From CAVSWN01 sp046728115 (GTDB lineage Bacteria > Acidobacteriota > Vicinamibacteria > Vicinamibacterales > CAVVIG01): DNA of 30,497 nucleotides. Each line of letters begins with the position of its first letter. Position 1 is the stretch's first letter. The notes beneath the pieces are model-generated. The model saw only the letters and a list, made by a program, of their open reading frames with translations. It ran no database searches and was not told the origin of the DNA. The stretch covers positions 1 to 30,497 of the forward strand of contig JBKPDW010000192.1 in assembly GCA_046728115.1 (NCBI GenBank), in the 5' to 3' direction. A program made the translations under genes and the position numbers. Positions 22,042 to 30,497 of the stretch are shown piece by piece.

Positions 22042-24492
22042 TCAGAGGTGTGACGTGAGCGGCTCGTGCATCCTCGTGCCGTGTTCGAGCGACATGAGCA
22101 CGACGTCAGCGGTGACCGGCGCGCGGCGGAACACCTCTTCGCCGACTGCGTCCGCGATCGCGTTCATCACCGATCCGTAGCCGGCGCCGACCGGCGGCTC
22201 ACCGACGCCGCGCGCGCCGACGGGAGTTTCGGGATCCGCCAGGCCCAGGACTTCGGTGTTCATCTTGGCCGGGATATCGAGAATCGTCAGTGGCTTGTTG
22301 TGATAGAAGCGCTTTGCCAGCGCAACGCCGTAGTGCTGGTCGTACACCAGCTTCTGCTGCAGTGCGTGGCCGATGCCGAGGTTGATGCCGCCCAGAATCT
22401 GGCCGTGGATGCTGCGCGGATTGATGATCGTTCCGACGTCGGCAACGGCCAGATAGTCGATGAGGCGTGTTTTGCCCGTTTCGACGTCGACTTCGACCTC
22501 GGCAAATCCCGCGACGAACGAATACGTGTCTCCGTCGTGCGGATAGGTGTCCTTGGCCACGCCCATCAAGCCGAGGCCCGCAAGCGCGGCGGCCGATCGT
22601 TTCGTCACCGCATGAATGTCCTCGGGCAGCTCGTGGCCGTCGTACCTGCCGCCCAGCGCGATCGCGCGCGAGGCCGCCTGCGCGTAGGTGAGGCCGCGCG
22701 ACGGGTTGTCGCGCCGATAGACCCGCTCGTTGCCGAGCGTGTAGTCCTGTGGCGAACCGCCAAGATCCTTGGCCGCAATTTCCTGCAGCTTCTGCCGTGC
22801 GTCAACCGCACCCGCCATATTCGCGCGCGTCATCGCGTGCGTCGTCTGGCTGCCGACCGACATGGCGGACCACGGAAGGTTCTTCGCCGTGCTGCCGAAG
22901 TTGACAAGCACTTTGTCCCACGGCATGGCGAGCACATCGGCGGCCACGCGCGCGAGGTCGATGCACGAATGCGTGCCGAGATTGCCGACGCCCGACTGGA
23001 CGTACAGCTTGCCGTCGGGACGAATCGTCATCAGGCCGTCGTATCCAATCGAGCCGGCGCCATGAGGGCCGACCGCCACGCCAATGCCGCGGACCTTGGT
23101 CCCTTCGCGCTTTCCAGAGCGCGCCTTCCGCTCGTCCCACTTGAAGAGCTCGGCGCCGCGATCGAGCGCCTCCTTGACGAACGCGCTCGTCACGTGGGCG
23201 CGCTGCCCGTTCGGCCTGGGCGGGCCGTACAGCGCTTTGCCTTCGGGTGAGTTGATGCGGCGAATTGCCACCTGATCGAGGCCGAGTTTTTTGGCCGCCT
23301 TGGTCACCACCGGCTCCATGATCGCGTTCGCCTGCATCGGACCGGGCGATCGCTGCTGGGAACGAGGCGGGGTGTTCGTAATCACGGCAACACCGCGCCA
23401 CCGCATGGCGGGCGGTTGCCAGATCAGCGACGCGGCGTTGGCAGCAGATCGATAGTCGCCCATCGGGCCATACGCGCCGTTGTCTTCGACGATGAAGAGA
23501 TCGAGAGCCGTGATGCGGCCGTCCCTGGCAAAGCCGACCTTGGCGCGGCCGATCATCCCCGTGCGCTGCCGCCCGATGTAGTGTTCCTCCTCGCGGCTGA
23601 TCCGCATCATCACCGGCATACCGGTTTTCTTCGACAGGATCGCGGGGATTGCCATCGACACCGCGCCAGCGCCCTTGCTCCCGAAGCCACCGCCGCAGTA
23701 CTCGCTGACCAGCACGATGTTCGCCGCGTCGATGCCGAGCCAGTTCGCCAGCGGATCGAGGGTGCGGATGACGCTCTGCGTGGAACCGTGCAGATACAGC
23801 TTGCCGTTCTGCCAGTACGCCATCGCACTGCGCGATTCCATCGGCTGGTGACTCGTGGACTGCACGACGAAGGTTTCGTCGACGACGACGGCGGCGTTCG
23901 CGAAGCCTTCGTCGAGACTCCCGTACGACCAGGTATCGGGCACCGGCCCCATCGGCAACGCACCCTGGGGCGCTGCTGCGAAGTCGGCCTCCGTCCACTT
24001 GAGCGTCTGGATCTTCGGTCGCGCCTGTTGCGGCGGCGTGTTCGGAGCTGGCGCCGGCGTCACCCACACGTTGCCTTCGAGCCGGGCATTGGCCCCGGTC
24101 GGACGCAAGCTCTCAATGGGGTCGACGACAAACGGGAGTGCCTCGAGATCGAGCGTGATTTGTTCGATCGCCTCGGCTGCGGTCCGTTCGTCCACGGCTG
24201 CAACGGCCAGAATCGGCTCACCCTGGTACAACGGTTCGTTGGTCAGCGCTCGTTCGGCGCCACGCAGATCCGGCAAATCGTCGGCCGTCGCGATCGCCTT
24301 AACACCCGGAATGGCCATGGCCGCGCGAGTGTCGATCCGGCGCACGCGCGCATGCGGCATCGGGCTGAGGAGCAGCTTCGTGAACAGCATGCCGTCCGCA
24401 CGGTAATCTTCGGCGTACTTCGCACGCCCGGTCACTTTGGCAACGAGATCGGGTGTCGTGTAGTTCTGGCCGACGAGTTTCTGGTCGGACAT
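22042..24492 (-). CDS. Xanthine-dehydrogenase-family molybdopterin-binding (large) subunit
   Basis: An 816-residue molybdenum hydroxylase subunit. The N-terminal Ald_Xan_dh_C domain starts VAKVTGRAKYAEDY; the molybdopterin domain has SHQPMESRSAM, the cofactor loop CGGGFGSKG (266-274), GVGNLGTHSCID, VGSQTTHA and, near the C-terminus, GARGVGEPPVGAG, where E765 is the conserved catalytic Glu. These enzymes hydroxylate purines, aldehydes, aromatic or heterocyclic acids and CoA esters with water as oxygen source. They need 2Fe-2S and usually FAD subunits, but no such gene is adjacent. No Tat signal is seen. ATG 24492 has AGGAG 6 bases upstream and gives a standard N-terminus; the frame extends to 24561 without support. 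Substrate unknown. Confidence 0.9.
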   Translation of the reverse strand: MSDQKLVGQNYTTPDLVAKVTGRAKYAEDYRADGMLFTKLLLSPMPHARVRRIDTRAAMAIPGVKAIATADDLPDLRGAERALTNEPLYQGEPILAVAAVDERTAAEAIEQITLDLEALPFVVDPIESLRPTGANARLEGNVWVTPAPAPNTPPQQARPKIQTLKWTEADFAAAPQGALPMGPVPDTWSYGSLDEGFANAAVVVDETFVVQSTSHQPMESRSAMAYWQNGKLYLHGSTQSVIRTLDPLANWLGIDAANIVLVSEYCGGGFGSKGAGAVSMAIPAILSKKTGMPVMMRISREEEHYIGRQRTGMIGRAKVGFARDGRITALDLFIVEDNGAYGPMGDYRSAANAASLIWQPPAMRWRGVAVITNTPPRSQQRSPGPMQANAIMEPVVTKAAKKLGLDQVAIRRINSPEGKALYGPPRPNGQRAHVTSAFVKEALDRGAELFKWDERKARSGKREGTKVRGIGVAVGPHGAGSIGYDGLMTIRPDGKLYVQSGVGNLGTHSCIDLARVAADVLAMPWDKVLVNFGSTAKNLPWSAMSVGSQTTHAMTRANMAGAVDARQKLQEIAAKDLGGSPQDYTLGNERVYRRDNPSRGLTYAQAASRAIALGGRYDGHELPEDIHAVTKRSAAALAGLGLMGVAKDTYPHDGDTYSFVAGFAEVEVDVETGKTRLIDYLAVADVGTIINPRSIHGQILGGINLGIGHALQQKLVYDQHYGVALAKRFYHNKPLTILDIPAKMNTEVLGLADPETPVGARGVGEPPVGAGYGSVMNAIADAVGEEVFRRAPVTADVVLMSLEHGTRMHEPLTSHL

Positions 24493-24626
24493 GTGATACT
24501 CCTGAAACCGGCTCGTCCTTGGCTCGGCGACGTGCAACCGCTCGCGCTCATTATGGCGCAATTCAGATCCCTCGAGGCCGTAGTGTATGTGCCGGGCCTT
24601 GCATTCATTGAGGCTTCACCGCGTGC

Positions 24627-24655
24627 GATTCAGGTCGGCCTGAATCCTTGCAAGG
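24627..24655. terminator. Hairpin in the amidase-XDH intergenic region, possible terminator
   Basis: GATTCAGG (24627-24634) and CCTGAATC (24639-24646) form a perfect 8-bp stem with a TCGG loop, immediately followed by the 10-bp palindrome CCTTGCAAGG (24646-24655). It lies 77-96 bases past the amidase stop on the leftward transcript. There is no T tract, so intrinsic termination would be weak; a processing or protein-binding site is the alternative. The rest of the 230-base gap (24493-24722) shows nothing I can name. Confidence 0.4.
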
Positions 24656-24722
24656 AATCTCTGGAACCGGATCGCTGCGCGCGTGCTCCAGCAGCCGGGC
24701 TCAAGCGGTCACGAGACGCAAA

Positions 24723-26768
24723 TTACGGTACGTGAAGCGGCGCGCGTGCCGTGCGCAGTCTTGTCACGACTTCGAGATAGAGCGCCCGTTCCGCAAGTGC
24801 ATCGCGATCGACGGCGCCGAGTGTGATCGCGCTCGAGTCATTGGACAACAACGCGATGACTGGGCCGTTTTCTTGCGGTCGCCCGGTTGAAGACGGGCGC
24901 TCGGCGGATGCCGTCCCGCCTCCGCCCCCCGGAGAGTTCTGCGGGCTACGGCGAGGCTCGCCGACGCCGATTTGTGGCGAAGGCGGCGTGCTACCAGGTG
25001 CCGGTTCGCTGCTCGGAGAAGAGGTGCGATGCACCGTCACACTCAGCACGTCCGCGGGCCGCGTGAATGAATACGCCAGCCGCGACGTCGCCACGTCGTA
25101 GGTGAACCGTACGGTCACGCCAGCGGCCGTGGCCTCGAACGTCACCGGCGGCGGCGCCGCACCGTTAATGAGCGGCGGCGTGCTGTAGGGCGTACGACGC
25201 GGGCGCGCAGCCTGTTCGTACGCATAGGCCATCGCCAGCAGTTTTGGCTCCGACCATTCGGCGCCGAGGAGTTCGAACCCGATTGGCGCGCCGCCCTCGC
25301 TGAAACCGGCCGGCATGGCAATGACCGGCAGGCCGGTGCTGGGGCTCAGCTGGCAGTTCGATCCTCGCTGCGGTTCGCCGATGACCGCAGGAGGCCGTCG
25401 AAGCGTCGGGTACAGCATCCCATCGAGCCGATGTTCCTCCAGGGCGGACAGCACGAGTTGCCGAACGGCGTTGCGTTTCACCATCGCGCGCCGGTAGTCG
25501 TCAGTGTCGCGCGCTTCGGGACGGTTGCGCGTTCGGAAGTTTGCCTCGAGCGACGAATCATAGCGTCCGCTCGCCAGAATGTCCGCCAGTGAATGAACAG
25601 GCGCGTTCGGAAAATGCGCGAGATAGTCGAACAAGTCGAATTTGAACTCGGCGTTGATGACGCTGCTCCCCTGCATCTGCTCTTCGAGACCGGGCACGGT
25701 GATCTCGATCGGCTCGGCACCTGCCTTTTTCATCGATTCGATCGCTGCCCGCACAATCCGCCCGACTTCTTCGTCCTCGGGCCCGGATCCGAACAGTTGC
25801 TTCAGCACGCCGAGTCGCACACCTTTCAAGCCATCGGCATTCAGTCCGCCGCGATAGGTGCCCGGCACGTGCCCGTTGCTGCGCGCCGTGATCGGATCGG
25901 CCGGATCGGCGCCGACCGTCGCATCGAGCATGACGGCCAGATCGGTGACCGTGCGCGCGAGCGGCCCGCCGATGTCCTGGGTGTGGGAGAGCGGAACAAT
26001 GCCCGTGCGGCTCGACAGGCCGGAGGTTCCTCGGAGCCCGAACAGATTATTGTTGGCCGACGGAATGCGAATCGACCCGCAAGTATCGCTGCCCATCCCG
26101 GCGACGGCGAAATTGGCGGCCACCGCCGCGCCGGTCCCGCCGCTCGAGCCGCCAGGCGTGCGATTGAGATCGTATGGGTTCAACGTCTGGCCGCCGAGCG
26201 AACTGATGGTGGTGATTCCGGAGGCAAGCTCGTGCAGGTTCGTCTTGCCGATGATCACGGCGCCGGCATCGCGAAGCCTCCTGACCTGAAACGCATCGTG
26301 CTCCGTCGCGAACCCAGCCAGCGCGAGCGAGCCCGCCGTGGTCGGCAGATCGGCCGTCTCGAAGTTGTCCTTGATGACGATGGGAATGCCGTGAAGCGGT
26401 CCACGCACACGGCCGGACGCCCGTTCGCGATCGAGGGCGTCGGCTGAGTCCAGCGCGTGTGGGTTCAGCGCGATGATCGCATTCAGCCGCGGCCCGGCTT
26501 TGTCATAGGCACGGATCCGCGCGAGAAAAATCGTGGTCAACTGTTTCGAAGTGACCGCGCCCGCTTGCATCGCCTGCTGCAGCTCCGCAATTGACTTCTC
26601 CATGACGTCGAACGTGCGCACGGCGTCGGCAGACGGTGCCGAGCGTGTCGATTGACTGTGGCTGGCCGGCGCAGCGACGATTAGTGCGCTGGTACAGGCG
26701 GCCAGCAGGAGCGGCGTCAGCTTGACCTGGGCGGGTCGTTTACCCTTGGAGTCTGCAAATATTGCCAT
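24723..26768 (-). CDS. Exported amidase-signature enzyme with CHRD-like C-terminal extension
   Basis: A 681-residue protein. A signal sequence covers about residues 1-38 (a LAAC lipobox-like motif ends at C25, but the following hydrophobic stretch favours ordinary cleavage). The amidase-signature domain spans about 50-525 with the Ser-cisSer-Lys triad: K133 (PIVIKDNF), GGSSGG (207-212) and nucleophile S232 (SDTCGSIRIPSANN). It hydrolyses an amide bond, substrate unknown. Residues 541-681 are additional: beta-rich VTFEATAAGVTVRFTYDV, a Pro/Ser/Gly-rich linker (582-632, bases 24873-25025), then NGPVIALLSND and ALYLEVVT. This recalls a CHRD domain split by a low-complexity insert. The fusion is unusual; the amidase call is firm, the CHRD reading tentative. 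Confidence 0.9.
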   Translation of the reverse strand: MAIFADSKGKRPAQVKLTPLLLAACTSALIVAAPASHSQSTRSAPSADAVRTFDVMEKSIAELQQAMQAGAVTSKQLTTIFLARIRAYDKAGPRLNAIIALNPHALDSADALDRERASGRVRGPLHGIPIVIKDNFETADLPTTAGSLALAGFATEHDAFQVRRLRDAGAVIIGKTNLHELASGITTISSLGGQTLNPYDLNRTPGGSSGGTGAAVAANFAVAGMGSDTCGSIRIPSANNNLFGLRGTSGLSSRTGIVPLSHTQDIGGPLARTVTDLAVMLDATVGADPADPITARSNGHVPGTYRGGLNADGLKGVRLGVLKQLFGSGPEDEEVGRIVRAAIESMKKAGAEPIEITVPGLEEQMQGSSVINAEFKFDLFDYLAHFPNAPVHSLADILASGRYDSSLEANFRTRNRPEARDTDDYRRAMVKRNAVRQLVLSALEEHRLDGMLYPTLRRPPAVIGEPQRGSNCQLSPSTGLPVIAMPAGFSEGGAPIGFELLGAEWSEPKLLAMAYAYEQAARPRRTPYSTPPLINGAAPPPVTFEATAAGVTVRFTYDVATSRLAYSFTRPADVLSVTVHRTSSPSSEPAPGSTPPSPQIGVGEPRRSPQNSPGGGGGTASAERPSSTGRPQENGPVIALLSNDSSAITLGAVDRDALAERALYLEVVTRLRTARAPLHVP

Positions 26769-26867
26769 GTGGTAGAGAGAAATGCCCGAAGCTTGCTCTT
26801 TGTGCGCTGACTTCGTCCTGCGGAGGCATCATACTGATCCTGACCTAAGATATCGACCCCGACTCTG

Positions 26868-29861
26868 ATGGGGGCAACCACGAGCGGAACAAAGGCTCCC
26901 GGCACCAGTCCACGCAGGCTGGCCGCGGAATACGCAACGGCCCGCGTGCTCGCCGAGTCGGCGCGCCTCTCTGAGGCGACACCGCGCATCCTCGAAGCCA
27001 TCTGCACGGCGCTCGGATGGGAACACGGCGCACTCTGGCAGGTCGATGAGCAGGCGAACCTCCTTCGCTGCATCGCCGCCTGGCACGTGTCCGGAGCCGA
27101 CTTCAGCGCATTCGAGGCTGCCAGCCGCGCGGTGACGTTTACCAAAGGGGTCGGCCTCCCGGGACGAGTCTGGGACGCGAGTCGTCCGATCTTCATCCCG
27201 GACGTGTTGCACGACGACAATTTCCCGCGCGCGCCGACGGCCGCAACGGTGGGACTCCACGCCGCGTTCGGCATGCCGATCGTCCTCGGTACGCACGTCC
27301 TCGGCGTCATGGAGTTTTTCAGCCGCGAGATCCGTCAACCCGACGCCGAGCTGCTGACGATGCTCGATTCAATCGGCAGTCAGATCGGCCAGTTCATCGA
27401 GCGTCGCCGCGCGGAGGAGCAGCTCGATCGCTTCTTCGCCCTGTCGCTGGACCTGCTCTGCATTGCGGGATACGACGGCTTTTTCAAGCGCCTCAATCCC
27501 TCGTGGTCGAAAACGCTCGGGTTCACCAACGAGGAACTATGCGCGAAACCGTATCTCGCGTTCGTGCATCCGGACGACCGCGAGAGCACACTGCACGTGG
27601 CGGACAAGGTAGCGGCTGGCGACGATCTCCTGCATTTCGAGAATCGATATCGATGCCGCGATGGCTCGTACCGGTGGCTGGCCTGGACGGCGGTCCCGTA
27701 CGCGGACGAGCAACTTATTTACGCAGCGGCGCGCGATGTGACGGACCGGCGCATCGCTGACGAAAAGCTCAACCGCTACGCGAACGAGCTCGATCAGGCC
27801 CGGGACGCCGAGGCGGAATACGCCAACCGTCTCGCCCAACTCGTGCAGGAGCTGGCAACGGCCTGGGAGAAGGCCGAGGCCGCGACGCGCGCCAAGGCGG
27901 ATTTCCTCGCGAACATGAGCCACGAGATCCGCACCCCGATGACCGCGATCATCGGCATGGCCGATCTCGCGCTCAATACGAAGCTCAACGCCGAGCAGCG
28001 TGAATACATCGGCACGCTCGCGCAAGCCGCGCAGACGCTGCTGGCCATCGTCAACGACATCCTGGATTTTTCGAAGATCGAGGCGCGCAAGCTGAACCTG
28101 GAACGAATCGCGTTTCCACTGCGCGATACCGTCGGCGACCTGATGAAGACTCTGGCGGTCCGCGCCCAGCAGAAAGGCCTGGAGATCGCCTGCCACATCG
28201 CTTCCGATGTCCCTGACGCGCTCATCGGGGACCCGGGCCGCGTCAAGCAGGTCCTCACCAATCTGATCGGCAACGCGATCAAATTCACCGAGCGCGGCGA
28301 AGTTCTGCTGCACGTCGACATCGGATCGCTCGACCAGAACAAGGTCGTCGTGCACTTCGCCGTGCAGGATACGGGCATCGGGATCCCGGAAGAAAAACGC
28401 TCGATGATCTTCGAGGCATTCGCCCAGGTCGACAGCTCCACGACGCGGACGTTCGGCGGAACCGGACTGGGACTGGCGATCGCCACGCAACTTGTCTCGC
28501 TGATGGGCGGAACAATCTGGCTGGAGAGCGCGGTCGGCGTCGGCAGCACGTTTCATTTCACGGCCCGGTTCGAGAGCCAGCGGTCCGAGCGCGCGCGCGA
28601 CGACACGCCCGACCTGCAGCAGCTTCCGGTGCTGATCGTGGACGACAACGCGTCCAACCGGAAGATCCTGCATGAATTGCTGTCCAACTGGCGCATGAAA
28701 CCGGCGGCGGTGGCGGGCGCCGCCGAGGCGATGCGGGCGCTCGTCGCTGCCCAGCGTCGAGGTCATCCCTTCGCGCTGGCGATCCTCGACGGTCAGATGC
28801 CGAAAGTCGACGGCTTCCAGCTGGCCGAACGAATCAAGAAGGACCGTCGATTCAAGAAAACGCCGATCATCATGCTGACGTCGGCGGCACGGCCCGACGA
28901 TGTCGCGCGCTGCCGCCGCCTCGGCATCGGGATGCACGTCACCAAGCCAATCAAGCAATCCGATCTCCTCGATGCCATCGTCTCGGTCGTGGGCAGGCGA
29001 GTGCTGTCTTCAGCGAAGGCGTTTCCCTCCCCTCCGCCCCGGCGCGCCCACCGACGCCTCACCGTTCTCGTCGCCGAAGACAATCCAGTGAACCGCTCGC
29101 TGGCCGTTCGCATCCTCGAGAAGCGTGGGCATCGTGTGAAGACTGCGGAGAACGGCCGCGTCGCAGCCGAGATGGTCGAGCGTGCGACCAGGCCGTTCGA
29201 TCTGGTGCTGATGGACGTGCAGATGCCCGAAATGGACGGCCTGGAGGCGACGATCACGATTCGCAGTCACGAAGTCGCATCGGGTAGGCATGTGCCGATC
29301 GTCGCCATGACGGCTCATGCGATGAGCGGTGACCGCGAACGGTGCCTCGAGGCCGGAATGGATGCGTACGTGTCGAAGCCGATCCGCGCGGCGGATCTGG
29401 TTGAGAGCGTCGAAAGTACAGGGGCAGCGGTGGCGGGGCGCGCCAAACCGTCCCGCCCGTCCCCTGCTCCAGGCCCGGCGTCGGACGCCGAGGTGGTCTT
29501 CGATCCCGATCGACTGCTCGTCAGGCTTGGCGGCGATCGACGGCTGATGCGCGAGCTCGTGACGATCTTCCGCGCCGATACGCCGGATCGCATGCGGCGG
29601 ATCGCCGACGCCGCCGCGACGGGTGACGATCGCGCTCTCCGCGAGGCGGCCCACGCGCTCAGGGGATCGCTTGGCACGATCGACGCGCAACCTGCTCTGC
29701 GGGCGGCTGCTCGCGTCGAAGAGGCCGCGCAGACCGGTGACCGCGGATCCATCGACGGCTCGGTTGGCGCGCTGGCCGCCGAAGTCGGCCGCCTGGAGAA
29801 ACGTCTGAACGAATCGATGTCCAGACCCCGGCGACGCGCGCGACACGCGCTCAAACAGTAG
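26868..29861 (+). CDS. Hybrid sensor histidine kinase: GAF-PAS-HisKA-HATPase-REC-REC-HPt
   Basis: A 997-residue soluble kinase without TM segments. Domains in order: GAF (about 25-180, ILEAICTALGWEHGALWQVD); PAS/PAC (185-295, ending AARDVTDRR); coiled coil (296-345); HisKA with phospho-acceptor H352 (NMSHEIRTPM); HATPase with N box (NLIGNAIKFTE), G1 (DTGIGIP) and G2 (GGTGLGLAI); first receiver (585-710, D641 in LDGQMP); second receiver (730-850, D783 in MDVQMPEMDG); and an HPt domain with H929 (AAHALRGSLG). All phosphorelay residues are present, so phosphate could pass from kinase to an outside regulator via HPt. GAF and PAS suggest an intracellular signal. The ATG at 26868 lacks a clear ribosome-binding site. 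The receiver-ATPase gene follows after 22 bases. Confidence 0.94.
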   Translation: MGATTSGTKAPGTSPRRLAAEYATARVLAESARLSEATPRILEAICTALGWEHGALWQVDEQANLLRCIAAWHVSGADFSAFEAASRAVTFTKGVGLPGRVWDASRPIFIPDVLHDDNFPRAPTAATVGLHAAFGMPIVLGTHVLGVMEFFSREIRQPDAELLTMLDSIGSQIGQFIERRRAEEQLDRFFALSLDLLCIAGYDGFFKRLNPSWSKTLGFTNEELCAKPYLAFVHPDDRESTLHVADKVAAGDDLLHFENRYRCRDGSYRWLAWTAVPYADEQLIYAAARDVTDRRIADEKLNRYANELDQARDAEAEYANRLAQLVQELATAWEKAEAATRAKADFLANMSHEIRTPMTAIIGMADLALNTKLNAEQREYIGTLAQAAQTLLAIVNDILDFSKIEARKLNLERIAFPLRDTVGDLMKTLAVRAQQKGLEIACHIASDVPDALIGDPGRVKQVLTNLIGNAIKFTERGEVLLHVDIGSLDQNKVVVHFAVQDTGIGIPEEKRSMIFEAFAQVDSSTTRTFGGTGLGLAIATQLVSLMGGTIWLESAVGVGSTFHFTARFESQRSERARDDTPDLQQLPVLIVDDNASNRKILHELLSNWRMKPAAVAGAAEAMRALVAAQRRGHPFALAILDGQMPKVDGFQLAERIKKDRRFKKTPIIMLTSAARPDDVARCRRLGIGMHVTKPIKQSDLLDAIVSVVGRRVLSSAKAFPSPPPRRAHRRLTVLVAEDNPVNRSLAVRILEKRGHRVKTAENGRVAAEMVERATRPFDLVLMDVQMPEMDGLEATITIRSHEVASGRHVPIVAMTAHAMSGDRERCLEAGMDAYVSKPIRAADLVESVESTGAAVAGRAKPSRPSPAPGPASDAEVVFDPDRLLVRLGGDRRLMRELVTIFRADTPDRMRRIADAAATGDDRALREAAHALRGSLGTIDAQPALRAAARVEEAAQTGDRGSIDGSVGALAAEVGRLEKRLNESMSRPRRRARHALKQ

Positions 29862-29883
29862 ACTGCATCGAGAAAGGCGAACC

Positions 29884-30497
29884 ATGGCACGCTCCTCACA
29901 CACGCCCACCATTCTGGTAGTCGACGACGACCGCGCGACCCGTCTGGTCACACGCACCGTTCTGACAAAAGCCGGCTACCGTGTACGCGTGGCGAAGGAC
30001 GGCGCCGAAGCGCTCAAGATGCAGCGACTCCGTCCGTTCGATCTTATCGTGCTCGACATGTGGATGCCACGCACCGATGGCCTTGGCGTGCTGGATCGCT
30101 TGAATCGCGTCAAATCGCGGCCAAAAGTCATCATCATGACGTCGGACGACACGCCTGCGACGCTGCTGAAGGCCATTCGGCAGCAGGCGCACGAATACCT
30201 GCAAAAGCCGGTCGAGCCAGCGGCGCTGGTGTCGCTGGTTCGCGAAGTGCTGAAGAGCGGCACCGAACCGCGGATCGACGTGGTATCGGCTCGTCCCGAC
30301 TGGGTCGAGCTCGTCGTGCCGTGTACGCGAGAGGCAGCCGATCGGCTCCACGGCGTCATGACGCGGCTTGAAACAGACCTGCCCGAAGACCTCCGCGAAT
30401 CGGTCAGTTACGCTTTTCGCGAGCTCCTGATGAACGCCGTTGAGTGGGGTGGAAAGCTGGATCCGAAACGGAAAGTGAAGATTTCCTACATCCGGGC
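29884..30497 (+). CDS. Response regulator receiver fused to anti-sigma-type HATPase domain (3' end cut)
   Basis: The frame is open from the ATG at 29884 to the window end (204 complete codons). Residues 8-125 form a complete receiver: ILVVDDDRATR (acidic pocket), D58 in VLDMWMP, and the Lys in LQKPVEP. After a short linker a second domain begins (WVELVVPCTREAADRLHGVM) and reaches the N box YAFRELLMNAVEWGG, characteristic of HATPase_c_2 (RsbW/SpoIIAB-like anti-sigma factors). Phosphorylation by the upstream hybrid kinase could therefore control an anti-sigma or serine-kinase activity. AAAGG lies upstream of the start. The remainder is outside the window. Confidence 0.88.
   Translation, partial: MARSSHTPTILVVDDDRATRLVTRTVLTKAGYRVRVAKDGAEALKMQRLRPFDLIVLDMWMPRTDGLGVLDRLNRVKSRPKVIIMTSDDTPATLLKAIRQQAHEYLQKPVEPAALVSLVREVLKSGTEPRIDVVSARPDWVELVVPCTREAADRLHGVMTRLETDLPEDLRESVSYAFRELLMNAVEWGGKLDPKRKVKISYIR

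Noticed and set aside
22066..23250. 394-codon rightward open frame
   Set aside because: Antisense to the molybdopterin subunit; Arg/Ala-rich shadow without features.
27537..28958. 473-codon leftward open frame
   Set aside because: Antisense to the hybrid kinase; the sense strand has every phosphorelay motif in place.

Overview
The window is GC-rich (low-to-mid 60s % by eye) and densely coded on both strands. It looks like part of a large heterotroph genome from a soil or sediment bacterium. The mix of exported hydrolases (YtcJ-type amidohydrolase, tannase/feruloyl-esterase family, exported amidase), YVTN propeller, family III CoA-transferases, a lone molybdopterin hydroxylase subunit and a large hybrid histidine kinase fits Acidobacteriota (Vicinamibacteria-like). 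That placement is an inference from gene content; there is no rRNA or other phylogenetic marker here. I saw no tRNA, rRNA, CRISPR array, transposase or integrase. No gene-free stretch exceeds 300 bases; the longest (24493-24722) holds only a hairpin.

Layout. (1) 1-2458, leftward: an exported FAA-hydrolase-family gene broken by a frameshift, overlapping an exported amidohydrolase that runs off the left edge. (2) 2611-4868: an HtrA-like protein that has lost two of its three catalytic residues, abutted by a short LuxR/NarL-type regulator with a degenerate receiver; facing it is an intact HtrA-like protease. (3) 4922-7568, leftward: an exported YVTN propeller and a thiamine-diphosphate (TPP) enzyme. 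(4) 7640-10611, rightward: acyl-CoA dehydrogenase, family III CoA-transferase and MaoC-like hydratase, a compact CoA-thioester module. (5) 20532 down to 10592, leftward: ten genes in one direction, several joined by 4-base stop/start overlaps. They are HlyD-like adaptor, ABC ATPase, ABC-2 permease, TetR regulator, family III CoA-transferase, 2,4-dienoyl-CoA-reductase-like SDR, the two halves of a split TPP enzyme, MmgE/PrpD and an exported tannase-family esterase. Upstream lies a near-consensus promoter whose 17-bp spacer contains a palindrome, a good candidate operator for the encoded TetR protein. A 54-codon small gene diverges from the same region. (6) 20771-24492, leftward: MFS drug-efflux-type transporter, a 25-bp imperfect palindrome, and an orphan xanthine-dehydrogenase-family large subunit. 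(7) 24723-26768, leftward: exported amidase with an unusual C-terminal extension. (8) 26868-30497, rightward: a hybrid kinase (GAF-PAS-HisKA-HATPase-REC-REC-HPt) followed by a receiver protein fused to an anti-sigma-type ATPase domain, cut by the right edge.

How the parts may work together (inference). Blocks 4 and 5 together resemble a catabolic island: an exported esterase releases an acid, family III CoA-transferases activate it, and dehydrogenase, hydratase, reductase, MmgE/PrpD and TPP enzymes process it, while the HlyD/ABC-2 cassette exports something and the TetR protein senses a pathway-related ligand. The E. coli cecR-ybhGFSR locus is the known precedent for the TetR plus HlyD/ABC-2 part. 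The coupling to a ten-gene CoA/TPP pathway is the most system-like and least familiar feature of the window.
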